This document shows, in pieces, positions 1 to 7,593 of a stretch of DNA of 42,737 nucleotides. The notes beneath the pieces were generated by a model that saw nothing but the letters and a program-made list of their open reading frames with translations, searched no databases and was not told where the DNA came from. The number at the start of each line of letters is the position of its first letter. Position 1 is the first letter of the stretch. The DNA is from Oscillospiraceae bacterium (GTDB lineage Bacteria; Bacillota; Clostridia; Oscillospirales; Oscillospiraceae): contig JAFRSI010000076.1 of the NCBI GenBank assembly GCA_017427645.1, positions 1 through 42,737 on the forward strand, in the 5' to 3' direction. Position numbers and translations under genes: made by a program.

Positions 1-138
1 ACCGGGCCGGTCACGCCTGGTACGTGATGGCATGAGCCGGGAGGTGCGGACGGTGAAGACACTGACAACCTATTACGAGATCGAGACCCTCTGCGAAGGG
101 ATGATCGCCGACTTTTCCCGGCGCAAACAGTACACCGG

Positions 139-834
139 CATATCGCCCGCAGATCCCTGTGGGACGAGGAGTATTTCTATAAGAATTTCGGCGTGGACGG
201 CGAGATCCTCGTGGACCACGCCTGGGGGATCGAGCCGGTGACCATGCGGGACATCAAGGCGTACCGGAGCGGGACCCACAGCGTCTCCAGCGGTCAGGTG
301 CTCCCCAGACCGTATCGATACGGGGAGGCCAGGATCGTGTTCCGTGAGATGATCGAGGGCCTGTGCGGGGACCTGTTCGCGAAGAACCTGGTCGCCGGAG
401 GCGGGACCTGGTGGGTGGCTTACGATTATAAGAGCCTGGAGGCCGTCCCGTCCTACGACGGGCCTCTGAGCATGGACTTCTACGGCCGCATCCATCCGAA
501 GCACAGCACCGGGAGCGTAAAATATCCCACCCTGACGAACAGCGGGCAGATCGTGGCGCCCCCGCTGCTGCGGCAGTTCGACGCGAAGACGGACCACAGG
601 CTGCTCTACCGCAGGCTGGGGGTCTGCGCCACGGACGTCTCGGAGGATACGGGCATCTTTCAGACGAGCCTGTTTCTGGACCGGGAGCGCCTGGAGCGGG
701 AGAGGCAGCTGCAGTACGCCATGCTGGAGGTGCGCCGCAGATTCGGGCCCAACGCGGTCTTCCGGGGGATCAGTCTCCTGGAGGGGGCGACGGCGCTGGA
801 GAGGAACCGGCAGATCGGAGGACATAAAGCGTAA
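139..834 (+). pseudogene. C-terminal part of a Y-family (UmuC/DinB-type) DNA polymerase
   Basis: Translesion polymerases of this family copy damaged DNA during the SOS response. What is visible is the little-finger/C-terminal half. It runs from an IARRSL segment through FGVDGEILVDHAWG, a GSGQVL-like SSGQVLPRPY, the PKH (IHPKHSTGS) region and the closing LLEGATALERNRQIGGHKA tail, all typical of the Firmicutes UV-repair Y-polymerases. Residues upstream of about base 139 do not resemble the palm/finger domains in any of the three forward frames. The frame contains a stop at 25-27, and its first ATG is only at 193. The gene is therefore either frameshifted or recombined near base 135 and probably inactive. 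Only about 0.14 kb lies upstream in the window, so the fate of the N-terminal half cannot be seen. It is followed directly by a YolD-like gene, the usual neighbour of such polymerases. Confidence 0.7.
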
Positions 835-879
835 TTGCTTTACACGGCTTCCGCTGGAGCGCAGAGAGGGGGAACGGAC

Positions 880-1410
880 ATGACAGCGATCGGCGCTGTT
901 CCGATGCCGGCGGATTTCCGGTACCGGGATGTTTTCGCGGCCGGCCGGCCGGAACACGACAGATACGACCCGTTCAGCATCAGGCATCCGAAGATGAACG
1001 TGGGGCACCGCGCGAAGATATTCTCTCCCTTCGATGCCCTGAAAGGCTTCGGAGAGGCGGTGGCGTCAAAGAGGGTCCCGTACCGGGAGCGCCGGGTCCT
1101 GAGCGAAGAGGACCGGCGCGAGCTGGACAGGAGACTGCATATCCTGAAACAGCTCACATACAACGGCAGGATGGCCCGGCACAACCGTGTCCGGATAACC
1201 GTCGAACACTATGTCCCCTGCGCGGATGAGAACAGCGACGCCTTCGGCCTCGGGGGACAGTACACGAAGACGGCGGGGATCTGCCGGAACGTGGATGAAA
1301 CGGCGGGCAGCCTGCTGGTGAACTGTACAAGGATCCGCTTTGATGATATAATCGGCATAGAGAATGACGACGGCGTCTTTCAGAGGGAGTGGATCCCGGA
1401 TCCGGAATGA
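880..1410 (+). CDS. YolD-like domain protein
   Basis: A 176-aa soluble protein. The segment HPKMNVGHRAKIFSPFDALK (about residues 44-63), then LSEEDRRELDRRLHIL, and a C-terminal FDDIIGIE are the hallmark pieces of the YolD-like family. These proteins accompany Y-family polymerases in Firmicutes and are thought to act in the SOS mutasome. The ATG at 880 is preceded by GAGAGGGGG at a good distance, whereas the in-frame TTG at 835 has no ribosome site. It lies 45 bases downstream of the polymerase fragment and upstream of a small protein and an SRAP gene, so the four look co-transcribed. The exact biochemical role is not established for the family. Confidence 0.8.
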   Translation: MTAIGAVPMPADFRYRDVFAAGRPEHDRYDPFSIRHPKMNVGHRAKIFSPFDALKGFGEAVASKRVPYRERRVLSEEDRRELDRRLHILKQLTYNGRMARHNRVRITVEHYVPCADENSDAFGLGGQYTKTAGICRNVDETAGSLLVNCTRIRFDDIIGIENDDGVFQREWIPDPE

Positions 1411-1451
1411 CCGGGGACCGGACGCCGCATGTGTGAGAGGAGGTCAGTGCG

Positions 1452-1640
1452 ATGAGATACGGGGATATCGATACGGAAGCGCTGCGGGAAGCGGTCAGGG
1501 ACGAGTGCGCCGCGGCCTGCTTCGGCGGCGGGATCGGACCGGCGCTGATGGACGCCTTTGACGCCGACAGCGCCGGCGAAGAGGAGCTGATCCGGATGGC
1601 GGAGCGCTGGGGGATCGACGTCAGCGCGTATGAGCTCTGA
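1452..1640 (+). CDS. Small acidic protein of the SOS module, function unknown
   Basis: A 62-aa acidic protein with a GAGAGGAGG ribosome site eight or so bases before the ATG. The sequence holds a YGDIDTEALREAV start, a glycine-rich CFGGGIGPAL patch and a C-terminal EEELIRMAERWGIDVS helix. Proteins of this size and pattern commonly sit between YolD-like and SRAP genes in Clostridia, so it is probably a conserved partner of the module. No enzymatic motif, membrane segment or DNA-binding fold is apparent, and I assign no function. Confidence 0.7.
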   Translation: MRYGDIDTEALREAVRDECAAACFGGGIGPALMDAFDADSAGEEELIRMAERWGIDVSAYEL

Positions 1641-1672
1641 GCCGCATTCTACGGGAGAAAGGAGCTGGCGAT

Positions 1673-2290
1673 ATGTGTACCAGGTTCTATGTGCTGCCGG
1701 ATACGGATGAGATACGGGAGATCGTGGAGGAGGTCCAGCGGTCCCTGCTCTCGCAGAAGTTCATCAGGGCCGGGAATGCGGTCCTGACGTCGGGCGAGAT
1801 GCGGCCGACGAACGTGCTCCCCGTCATCGCCACCGGAAGGAGCGGGAAGAGAGCGGCCTTTCCGATGAAATGGGGATTTCAGATCCCGGGGCGTTCCCTG
1901 ATCGTCAACGCCAGGACGGAGACCGCCGCCCAGAAGCCGACCTTCAGAGAGTCCTGGGAGAGGCACCGGTGCATCATACCGGCGTCCTGGTACTACGAGT
2001 GGGAGCACCTGACCGGAAACGCGGGACAGAAGAAGACGGGCGCAAAATACATGATCCAGCCTAAGGGAGCCGATATGACCTGGCTGTGCGGGATCTACCG
2101 CATGGAGGAGGGCCTGCCGGTCTTTGCGGTCCTCACCAGGGAGCCGGCGGGAGAACTCGGCAGGATCCACGACCGGATGCCGCTGATCCTTCCCGGAAAT
2201 CTGGTCGATGAATGGATCCGGCCGGATACCAGACCGGAGGACCTGCTGCCGTATGCCCTGACGGATATGGTCTATGAGAAGACCGGCTAG
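1673..2290 (+). CDS. SRAP-domain protein (SOS response-associated peptidase, YedK/HMCES type)
   Basis: A 205-aa SRAP protein. The family forms a covalent thiazolidine link with abasic sites in single-stranded DNA through Cys2 and so shields them. The expected residues are present: Cys2 right after the start Met (MCTRF), Asn79 with NARTET, Glu109 in IIPASWYYEW, and His166 in IHDRMPLIL. The start is fixed because the mature protein needs Cys at position 2, and an AAAGGAGCT ribosome site precedes it. The length matches the family. It closes the Y-polymerase/YolD/small-protein group, consistent with a DNA-damage tolerance operon. Confidence 0.92.
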   Translation: MCTRFYVLPDTDEIREIVEEVQRSLLSQKFIRAGNAVLTSGEMRPTNVLPVIATGRSGKRAAFPMKWGFQIPGRSLIVNARTETAAQKPTFRESWERHRCIIPASWYYEWEHLTGNAGQKKTGAKYMIQPKGADMTWLCGIYRMEEGLPVFAVLTREPAGELGRIHDRMPLILPGNLVDEWIRPDTRPEDLLPYALTDMVYEKTG

Positions 2291-2366
2291 TCTGCACGGC
2301 CGGAGAGGGATCCGGCCCGGAGACCGCCGGCCGGAGAAAACTGAATACAGAATAAACCGACTTTAA

Positions 2367-2492
2367 ATCGCGCAAGCGGAGCAGCACGGAATCCGTGTTG
2401 AGAAACTACCAGGCACCGTACGAAGCCGGATGAACAAGGGGTCACCATGCCCTGTTGTACATCCGATTCCTACGGTGCTTTTTTTGCGCGAT
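2367..2492 (+). ncRNA. Candidate structured RNA or leader with nested inverted repeats
   Basis: This intergenic stretch folds on paper as nested stems. ATCGCGCAA (2367-2375) pairs perfectly with TTGCGCGAT (2484-2492). Inside lie a short CACGGAATCCGTG palindrome (2385-2397) and a long hairpin in which GCACCGTA (2413-2420) pairs with TACGGTGC (2471-2478) and CGGATG (2427-2432) with CATCCG (2460-2465). Seven T residues follow at 2479-2485. The long hairpin plus T-run resembles an intrinsic terminator, while the outer stem uses part of the T-run and could compete with it. I recognise no known riboswitch or ncRNA class. A small inverted-repeat mobile element is an alternative, but no target duplication is visible. 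Confidence 0.45.
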
Positions 2493-2511
2493 GATACTGT
2501 TTCGTACGGGG

Positions 2512-2553
2512 TTGAAGTCCTTTCTCAGGCTGCCGCTTGGGAAAGGACTTCAA
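2512..2553 (+). promoter_or_regulatory. Hairpin masking the ribosome site of the sigma-like gene
   Basis: TTGAAGTCCTTTC (2512-2524) is perfectly complementary to GAAAGGACTTCAA (2541-2553). Pairing continues inward, with two G-T wobbles, to a TGCC loop at 2531-2534, giving 19 bp. The only plausible Shine-Dalgarno (AAAGGA, 2542-2547) for the ATG at 2555 lies in the 3' arm. Translation should therefore be off until the stem is opened. Confidence 0.7.
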
Positions 2554-2554
2554 A

Positions 2555-3124
2555 ATGAAAAGAGTATATCTTGTGAAAAAGAACCGTGAGATGCCTGCCG
2601 CGGAAGACAACTGGATCGTCATGGACGGCCGGGAGTTTGCCGCCTTCATGCAGACGCCGGAGGGAATAGCAAGATCTCCGGGATTCGGCCGGCTGGCCGG
2701 CTGCGGCCCGGACGACGTGATCCTCATTGTCGAATGCGGCGAGGAGAACGCGAGACAGTGGCGGTCCGAACGGAACCGGAGCGCTTACGCAGACAGAGTC
2801 TGTGGGGAACTGGGATATACGTTTGTGTCTATTCAGAGCATTCCGGCAGACATTCCCGGCGGCATGTCAGAGGAAGCCTTGCTGCCGGACGGCGTCCGCG
2901 GCATTGAGGAGGCGGTAACGGACCGGATGATGTCCGGATGCCTGCATGCGGCGGTCAGAACCCTCACACCGGAGGAGCAGGACCTGGTCGAAAAACTGTT
3001 TCTCTCCGAAAACCCCATTACGGAGAAGGAGTACGCCGAGAGCATCGGAAGCACGAGGGACCGCGTACATGAGAGGAAGAGGAGCGTGCTGAAACGACTC
3101 AGAGCCCTCCTCGGGACCGGATAG
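2555..3124 (+). CDS. Sigma-70 region-4-like helix-turn-helix protein
   Basis: A 189-aa protein starting KRVYLVKKNREMPAAEDNW. The N-terminal two thirds match no domain I can name. The last 50 residues (LTPEEQDLVEKLFLSE, then ITEKEYAESIG and RVHERKRSVLKRLRALL) have the length and spacing of a sigma factor region 4 HTH, as in the sigma-like proteins found on Clostridial mobile elements. No region 2 is recognisable, so it is more likely a transcriptional accessory factor than a complete sigma factor. The ATG at 2555 is chosen over the TTG at 2537, which lies within the leader hairpin. The gene is preceded by a structured leader and an SD-masking stem, implying tight post-transcriptional control. 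Confidence 0.7.
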   Translation: MKRVYLVKKNREMPAAEDNWIVMDGREFAAFMQTPEGIARSPGFGRLAGCGPDDVILIVECGEENARQWRSERNRSAYADRVCGELGYTFVSIQSIPADIPGGMSEEALLPDGVRGIEEAVTDRMMSGCLHAAVRTLTPEEQDLVEKLFLSENPITEKEYAESIGSTRDRVHERKRSVLKRLRALLGTG

Positions 3125-3227
3125 AACACCGTCTGAAAATTTTCTTCAGGCGCATCCCCCATTTTGCCGAAAAATTCAGCAAATAAATAGTAGGGGACAC
3201 TCAATATGATAAAAAGGAGAAATGAAG

Positions 3228-3695
3228 ATGGATCATAATAGAATCAGCATCCGGTCGGAGGCATGGAGACAGAAGGACACCGGCTTTGTGGCGGACCGTC
3301 TGCTGGGCGCGGGAATACGGTATGCGGACGAGATCCTCGCGCTGCGGGTGTTCGACCTGCTGAACCTGAACCGGATCGATGCCGGGACGGCGGAGGAGAC
3401 GATCCTGGTTCTCTACCGTCTGTACAATCCGAATACGCTCGTCGACAGGAGCCTGGAGGAGGGGACGCTGGATCAGTATTTCCCCTTCCCGGACTGGAGA
3501 AAGAGGCACAAAGACCTGTCCGCTCTCACGGTCGGGGAATTCGTCATGACGGAGGGCATCAACCACAGGGCGATCGTCCGGATCTGCAGCAGACTGCTGA
3601 AGGCATTCTACAGGTCGGAGGAATACTGCGGCAGGGAGTACCGCTATCTGGATTACCGGGAACTGCTCGGGAAGGAGGCGGAAAAAACCAGTTAA
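3228..3695 (+). CDS. Hypothetical protein downstream of the sigma-like gene
   Basis: A 155-aa soluble protein. Two ATGs (3222 and 3228) follow the AGGAG at 3215-3219. The second has the better eight-base spacing and is used here. Visible features are a helical N-terminus (VADRLLGAGIRYADEILALR), an aromatic patch YFPFPDWRKRH and a C-terminal segment RICSRLLKAFYRSEEY that could be helical. No catalytic motif, membrane span or signal peptide is seen. It follows the sigma-like gene by about 100 bases in the same direction and may be its partner. I do not recognise the family. Confidence 0.6.
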   Translation: MDHNRISIRSEAWRQKDTGFVADRLLGAGIRYADEILALRVFDLLNLNRIDAGTAEETILVLYRLYNPNTLVDRSLEEGTLDQYFPFPDWRKRHKDLSALTVGEFVMTEGINHRAIVRICSRLLKAFYRSEEYCGREYRYLDYRELLGKEAEKTS

Positions 3696-3848
3696 AACTA
3701 TATTCGACCCTCCGATGAGCTGCCGGGCTCCCGTCCGGCAGGGGGCACTGGGAGTAATTTCGGACAATGGATCTGGTAGACTCCGTACAAGAGACTGGAA
3801 AAAGGCCGGAAAAAGGGCAAAAGACTTGTCATAAGGAGGAATATGCAC

Positions 3849-4013
3849 ATGAAAACGAAAGAAGCCATTTCTTACCCATCCGATCTGTGGGACCGCGTTT
3901 TTCGCGGCCTGGACTCGTTCGACGAGCAGGCTATCGTCCGCTTCATCCGCATGGTGGTCGCTGGGCAGCCGGAGTTGCCGAAGAAGGAGCAGACCTGCCG
4001 GGCGTTCCGGTGA
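3849..4013 (+). CDS. Small hypothetical protein (54 aa)
   Basis: This short frame encodes MKTKEAISYPSDLWDRVFRG followed by LDSFDEQAIVRFIRMVVAGQ and a polar tail. AGGAGG at 3834-3839 lies nine bases before the ATG at 3849; the in-frame ATG at 3843 is too close. The sequence is plausibly a small helical protein and uses codons like its neighbours. It sits in an otherwise empty stretch between the 155-aa unknown and the AbiE locus. The function is unknown. Confidence 0.45.
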   Translation: MKTKEAISYPSDLWDRVFRGLDSFDEQAIVRFIRMVVAGQPELPKKEQTCRAFR

Positions 4014-4170
4014 GACTGCGGGCTGAGAAAGGATGGGTATATGTATATCATAACTGATCCAATACAAATCAGTTAGCTCAGTCATTTTTGAGACGCATTT
4101 TTGGGACGAGCTGAAATGATTTGCAGCTCAGTGCAGAGATTGTGGGAAAATTAAAACAGCCGGATAGATA

Positions 4171-4199
4171 TTGACTATCGTGCTTGATTTTCGTATAAT
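4171..4199 (+). promoter_or_regulatory. Sigma-A promoter of the AbiE locus
   Basis: TTGACT (4171-4176) and TATAAT (4194-4199) are separated by exactly 17 bases, about 40 bases upstream of the AbiEi start. AbiEi antitoxins of this type often repress their own promoter, but no clear inverted repeat stands out here. Confidence 0.8.
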
Positions 4200-4239
4200 A
4201 ATAAGCACAAAAGTCAAATCCGAAGGAGGATGTGAACAC

Positions 4240-4833
4240 ATGAACCACACGCAGCAAATCCTTGATATGGCCAAGCAGAATAACGGCGTCGTGACTGCCT
4301 CTATGGTTGATGATGCCGGTCTTTCCCGCGGTGTTCTGAAATATCTTGCTGATCTCGGAAAACTGGAAAAAACCGCGCGGGGCATTTATATCCTTCCTGG
4401 CACCTGGGAGGATGAGTTTGTATCGCTGCAGGAGCGATTCAAACGCGGGATCTTCTCCCTGGAGACCGCCCTGTTTCTCTGGAATTTGACTGACCGTACC
4501 CCTGGGAAATTCCATATGACCTTCCCCGGCACCTACAACCTCTCAAAACCGAAAGCCGAAGGAATCCTGTGCCGCAGCGCAAAGGAGCCGTATTACAGCC
4601 TTGGTATTACGAAGGCGCAAACTCCCAGCGGAAATAAAGTCGCGGTCTACGACGCCGAGCGGACGCTCTGCGACGTGCTACGGCAAAGAAACCGTGTGGA
4701 TGTGAGTGTTGTAACCAACGCATTCAAGCGCTATGCCGCGCAGAAAGAGAAGAACATCCCGTTGCTGTCACAATACGCAAAAATGCAGAAGGTCGAGGAA
4801 AAACTCAGATCGTATCTGGAGGTACTGCTGTGA
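4240..4833 (+). CDS. AbiEi-type antitoxin of a type IV toxin-antitoxin system
   Basis: A 197-aa protein. The N-terminal winged helix (about residues 1-55, with VVTASMVDDAGLSRGVLKYL and then LEKTARGIYILP) and the following C-terminal domain (FSLETALFLWNLTDRTPGKF, then YDAERTLCDVLR) match AbiEi antitoxins. These neutralise the AbiEii nucleotidyltransferase toxin indirectly and repress the operon through the winged helix. The ATG at 4240 follows AAGGAGG at a ten-base spacing. The end overlaps the toxin start by four bases (GTGA), the usual coupling. The gene looks intact while its toxin partner does not. Confidence 0.88.
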   Translation: MNHTQQILDMAKQNNGVVTASMVDDAGLSRGVLKYLADLGKLEKTARGIYILPGTWEDEFVSLQERFKRGIFSLETALFLWNLTDRTPGKFHMTFPGTYNLSKPKAEGILCRSAKEPYYSLGITKAQTPSGNKVAVYDAERTLCDVLRQRNRVDVSVVTNAFKRYAAQKEKNIPLLSQYAKMQKVEEKLRSYLEVLL

Positions 4834-5225
4834 AAAACGCGATGCAACTGAAGGCTGTGATGAAGAAGATTGCAAAAGAGAAAAAGATTTCCGCCCAACT
4901 GGTCCTCCAGAACTATATGCTGGAGCGCTTCCTGGAACGGATTTCCGTCTCTCGCTTCAGCGACAAGTTCATTCTGAAGGGCGGATTCCTGATCGCGTCC
5001 ATGGTTGGTCTTGATTCCAGAGCGACCATGGACATGGACGCCACGATGAAAGGCTACCCGGTCACAGAGGAGACGATTCAGCGGATGATCGAAGAGGTGG
5101 TGGCGATCCCCATCGAAGATGACGTCACCTTTACAATGCCCTGTGGTTATTCCCTTTCACAGTGCAGGGGAGCGGAGGAGAGATCTCCGCTTCCCGATAG
5201 TGGATGTTCGGATCCCGTCCGGTGA
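4830..5225 (+). pseudogene. Truncated AbiEii-type nucleotidyltransferase toxin
   Basis: The first ~100 residues match AbiEii toxins: FSDKFILKGGFLIASMVGLD, then SRATMDMDAT, which is the GG...DxD nucleotidyltransferase core, and IPIEDDVTF. Full-length AbiEii proteins are close to 300 residues, but this frame leaves the family after about residue 105 and ends at 131 with an unrelated tail (ERSPLPDSGCSDPVR). A terminator follows 30 bases later, so the remaining two thirds of the toxin are deleted rather than shifted. The start is the GTG overlapping the antitoxin stop, with an in-frame ATG at 4842 as the alternative. The toxin is probably inactive although the DxD pair is kept. Confidence 0.8.
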
Positions 5226-5255
5226 AAAGTTCTGTTGTGAAACCGCAACTGCATG

Positions 5256-5286
5256 AAAAAGCCCGATGCACGGCATCGGGCTTTTT
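5256..5286. terminator. Bidirectional intrinsic terminator
   Basis: A five-A run, GCCCGATGC (5261-5269), loop ACG, GCATCGGGC (5273-5281) and five T form a perfect symmetric terminator. It lies between the convergent AbiE locus and the MFS transporter gene and can serve both. Confidence 0.92.
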
Positions 5287-5311
5287 GCTGTTCATATGAC
5301 GCGATCATAGG

Positions 5312-6580
5312 TTATTGTTCCGACTCCTTCAGCTCCATTCTGCTGAAGCCGCAGATATTAATCAGAATGATGGCCAGGATGCTTCCCGCCAGGAATATCA
5401 TGATCGCGGGAGTATAGGATTCATAGTTCGTCTGGCTCCAGGCGATGATGGAGCTGGTGATGGCGCGGAGGGCGCCGGCAATGGCCGTGGCCAGGGAATA
5501 GATGACCATGAACGCCTTGCCGTCTCCGCCGGAGAGGCTCAGATACATGGACTGCTGGACGTTGTTCGGCGCGCCCATCATGAACATGACGATGTAGTAT
5601 CCGACCACCAGAAGCGTCACCACGCCGACCGGAGCGAAGCCGAAAATCGTCAGGCCGACGACTTCCAGACCAAGGAAGAGTGTGATGACGAAACGCAGTC
5701 CGACACGCGTATCCAGGAAGCCGGAAATGATGCTGCCGGCCAGCTGGAACAGTCCGGCAAAGGACGCGATGGTCACGGCGGTGTCAGAGGAGACACCCTT
5801 GGAGACCATGATCGGAACGATTGCCAGCGAGAGTCCCATCATGCCCATCATGCTGAAGCCCCAGCCCAGGGAGCCGATGAGGAACTTCGGCCTCTTCAGG
5901 AGCTTGCCGTAGGTCCAGGGAGTTTTCCGGTCATCCGGCTTGTCAAAACCGGCGGCAGCAGCTTCATCCGGAGTCATGTTTTCCGGATACAGTCCCACGT
6001 CACTGGGGTTGTCCTTGATCAGGAAGATGCAGGCGATGGCCCACAACACGACGATACCGCCGAATATCAGCATCGTTTTCCGGATGCCGACTGCATTGTT
6101 GACCCTGTAGTAGATCGGGAGAACAACCAGGCTGGAAACGGTGATGATCGCGGTAACGATGCCGAGTATTTCACCCTTTCGCTTCGGGAACCAGTTGCCG
6201 ACGCGTGCGCCGACCGCGATCTGCGCGTACAGCATGGTCGCAATGTAGTTGGTGGCAATGAAGACACCCGTCATCCCCGCGGGAACGGTGGGTATCAGCA
6301 TATAGCTGATGCCGCCCAGCAGGAATCCGGCGATGGACATCGTCTTCAGGGAGATCCGCTTTGACAGGACTCCCACAAAAAGAACGACGATAACGGAGAT
6401 CAGATTGCCGATGGTGTTGGCGTTGTAAAGAGGCGCCGTTGACATGCCCTTCAACTCGGCGACCGCGGGGATGAAAACGTTGACGGAAACGGTCGTCAGA
6501 AAATTGAAGGTCATGAAAGAGATCATACAGACGATGATCGTCCTGAGGGATTGCACCCTCCATTTCGTATTATCTTTCAT
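5312..6580 (-). CDS. MFS transporter, OFA/monocarboxylate-like
   Basis: A 422-aa, twelve-helix major facilitator permease. The loop after helix 4 (GNWFPKRKGEILGIVTA) and the central loop ending in NPSDVGLYPENMT resemble oxalate/formate-type and monocarboxylate-type MFS members, so an organic acid is a plausible cargo. There is a cytoplasmic middle loop of about 45 residues (EAAAAGFDKPDDRKTPW). A GGAG ribosome site precedes the start codon on the minus strand. It is the last gene of the minus-strand operon with the FAH-family hydrolase, the crotonase and the other MFS protein. It likely imports the substrate or exports the acid product; which of the two cannot be told from sequence. Confidence 0.85.
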   Translation of the reverse strand: MKDNTKWRVQSLRTIIVCMISFMTFNFLTTVSVNVFIPAVAELKGMSTAPLYNANTIGNLISVIVVLFVGVLSKRISLKTMSIAGFLLGGISYMLIPTVPAGMTGVFIATNYIATMLYAQIAVGARVGNWFPKRKGEILGIVTAIITVSSLVVLPIYYRVNNAVGIRKTMLIFGGIVVLWAIACIFLIKDNPSDVGLYPENMTPDEAAAAGFDKPDDRKTPWTYGKLLKRPKFLIGSLGWGFSMMGMMGLSLAIVPIMVSKGVSSDTAVTIASFAGLFQLAGSIISGFLDTRVGLRFVITLFLGLEVVGLTIFGFAPVGVVTLLVVGYYIVMFMMGAPNNVQQSMYLSLSGGDGKAFMVIYSLATAIAGALRAITSSIIAWSQTNYESYTPAIMIFLAGSILAIILINICGFSRMELKESEQ

Positions 6581-6654
6581 ATTTCATTATCTCCAAAAAG
6601 AATGACTGCCCTGACGGAGAAGGGGATCGCTCCTTAACGCACTCAAACCGGACG

Positions 6655-7572
6655 TCAGTTCTCCGCCCTGACGTATTGGCGCAGCGTGCCGATGCCCTCC
6701 ACCTCGATCTCGACGGTATCTCCGTCGCTGAGATAGGGGATCTCCCCGGCGCGCTCATGGATGCAGCCGTGGCCTACGGTTCCGATGCCGATGACCTCAC
6801 CGGGCAGTATGGCGGTATCCTCCGCCACGACCTTGAACAGCTGCGGCAGCGTCCAGTACATGTCGTCGGTACAGGAGTCGGTCAGCGTCTCGCCGTTGAC
6901 CCGGGCGTCCACCTTCAAAAAGAGTTTGCCGTCCCGGTACTTGTCCCGGAACTCGTCAAAGGTCACCACCCAGGGGCCGAGGCCGGACTCAAAGTCCTTG
7001 CTCTTGTGCATGCCCAGGAATCCGACCTCCTCGCCGCAGATTTCACGGTCGCTCCAGTCGTTGAAGATGGTCAAGCCGACGATGTACTCCTCCATCTTTT
7101 CGGGAGGTACGTTGCGCCCTTTCTTTCCGACCACCAGCGCCACCTCTGCCTCATAGTCCAGCGTCGTGGAGCCAGGCTTTCTGGAGATCTGAGCTTCCGG
7201 TCCCTCGATGACACCGGGGTTCTGATAGTAGAAGACCGGCCGCTTGTACCAGATGGCGGGCGTCACGATGCCGCTCTCCTTGCTGGAGCCTTTGGAGTGC
7301 ACCTCGAAGATGCTGGAGTCCAGGATGATGGGGGGCTGCAGGATCGGCGCGCAGAGGCAAACTGCCTCCAGGGGCAGTTTCTCCGGGTTTCCGGCCTTGT
7401 CCAGGGCGCTCTGAATGGTGTTCACGGTGTCGGGATAACGCTCCAGGAGATCCTGAACATCACGGATCGTATCTCCCGCATCCAGCAGGGAGGTCAGATC
7501 CACCACGTCCTCGCCCAGTTTTACACCGGCGCGGGGGCCAAACATTTTATAGCGATAAGTCAGCAGCTTCAT
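6655..7572 (-). CDS. Fumarylacetoacetate hydrolase (FAH) family protein
   Basis: A 305-aa FAH-superfamily enzyme. The catalytic domain carries the metal-binding set Glu141 and Glu143 (DYEAEVALVVG) and Asp172 (FNDWSDREI). It also has the family segment HKSKDFESGLGPWVVTFDEF and the C-terminal GEVIGIGTVGHG region. Members hydrolyse or decarboxylate C-C bonds in 1,3-dicarbonyl compounds such as acylpyruvates, fumarylacetoacetate or oxaloacetate, using Mg or Mn. The N-terminal ~70 residues form the usual small leading domain. It is 21 bases from the crotonase gene and shares its operon, which points to two successive carbon-carbon hydrolysis steps on a diketone-like substrate. The precise substrate is not deducible. 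Confidence 0.87.
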   Translation of the reverse strand: MKLLTYRYKMFGPRAGVKLGEDVVDLTSLLDAGDTIRDVQDLLERYPDTVNTIQSALDKAGNPEKLPLEAVCLCAPILQPPIILDSSIFEVHSKGSSKESGIVTPAIWYKRPVFYYQNPGVIEGPEAQISRKPGSTTLDYEAEVALVVGKKGRNVPPEKMEEYIVGLTIFNDWSDREICGEEVGFLGMHKSKDFESGLGPWVVTFDEFRDKYRDGKLFLKVDARVNGETLTDSCTDDMYWTLPQLFKVVAEDTAILPGEVIGIGTVGHGCIHERAGEIPYLSDGDTVEIEVEGIGTLRQYVRAEN

Positions 7573-7593
7573 CGGGTTCTCCTTTGCCTCCTT

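Noticed and set aside
32-241. A 69-aa frame at the left edge with a plausible start
   Set aside because: It overlaps the Y-polymerase fragment in another frame, shows no domain and no clear ribosome site; it may be noise near a frameshift.
2367-2492. Retron ncRNA
   Set aside because: The inverted ends and long hairpin are reminiscent of msr-msd, but no reverse transcriptase gene follows; the next protein is sigma-like.
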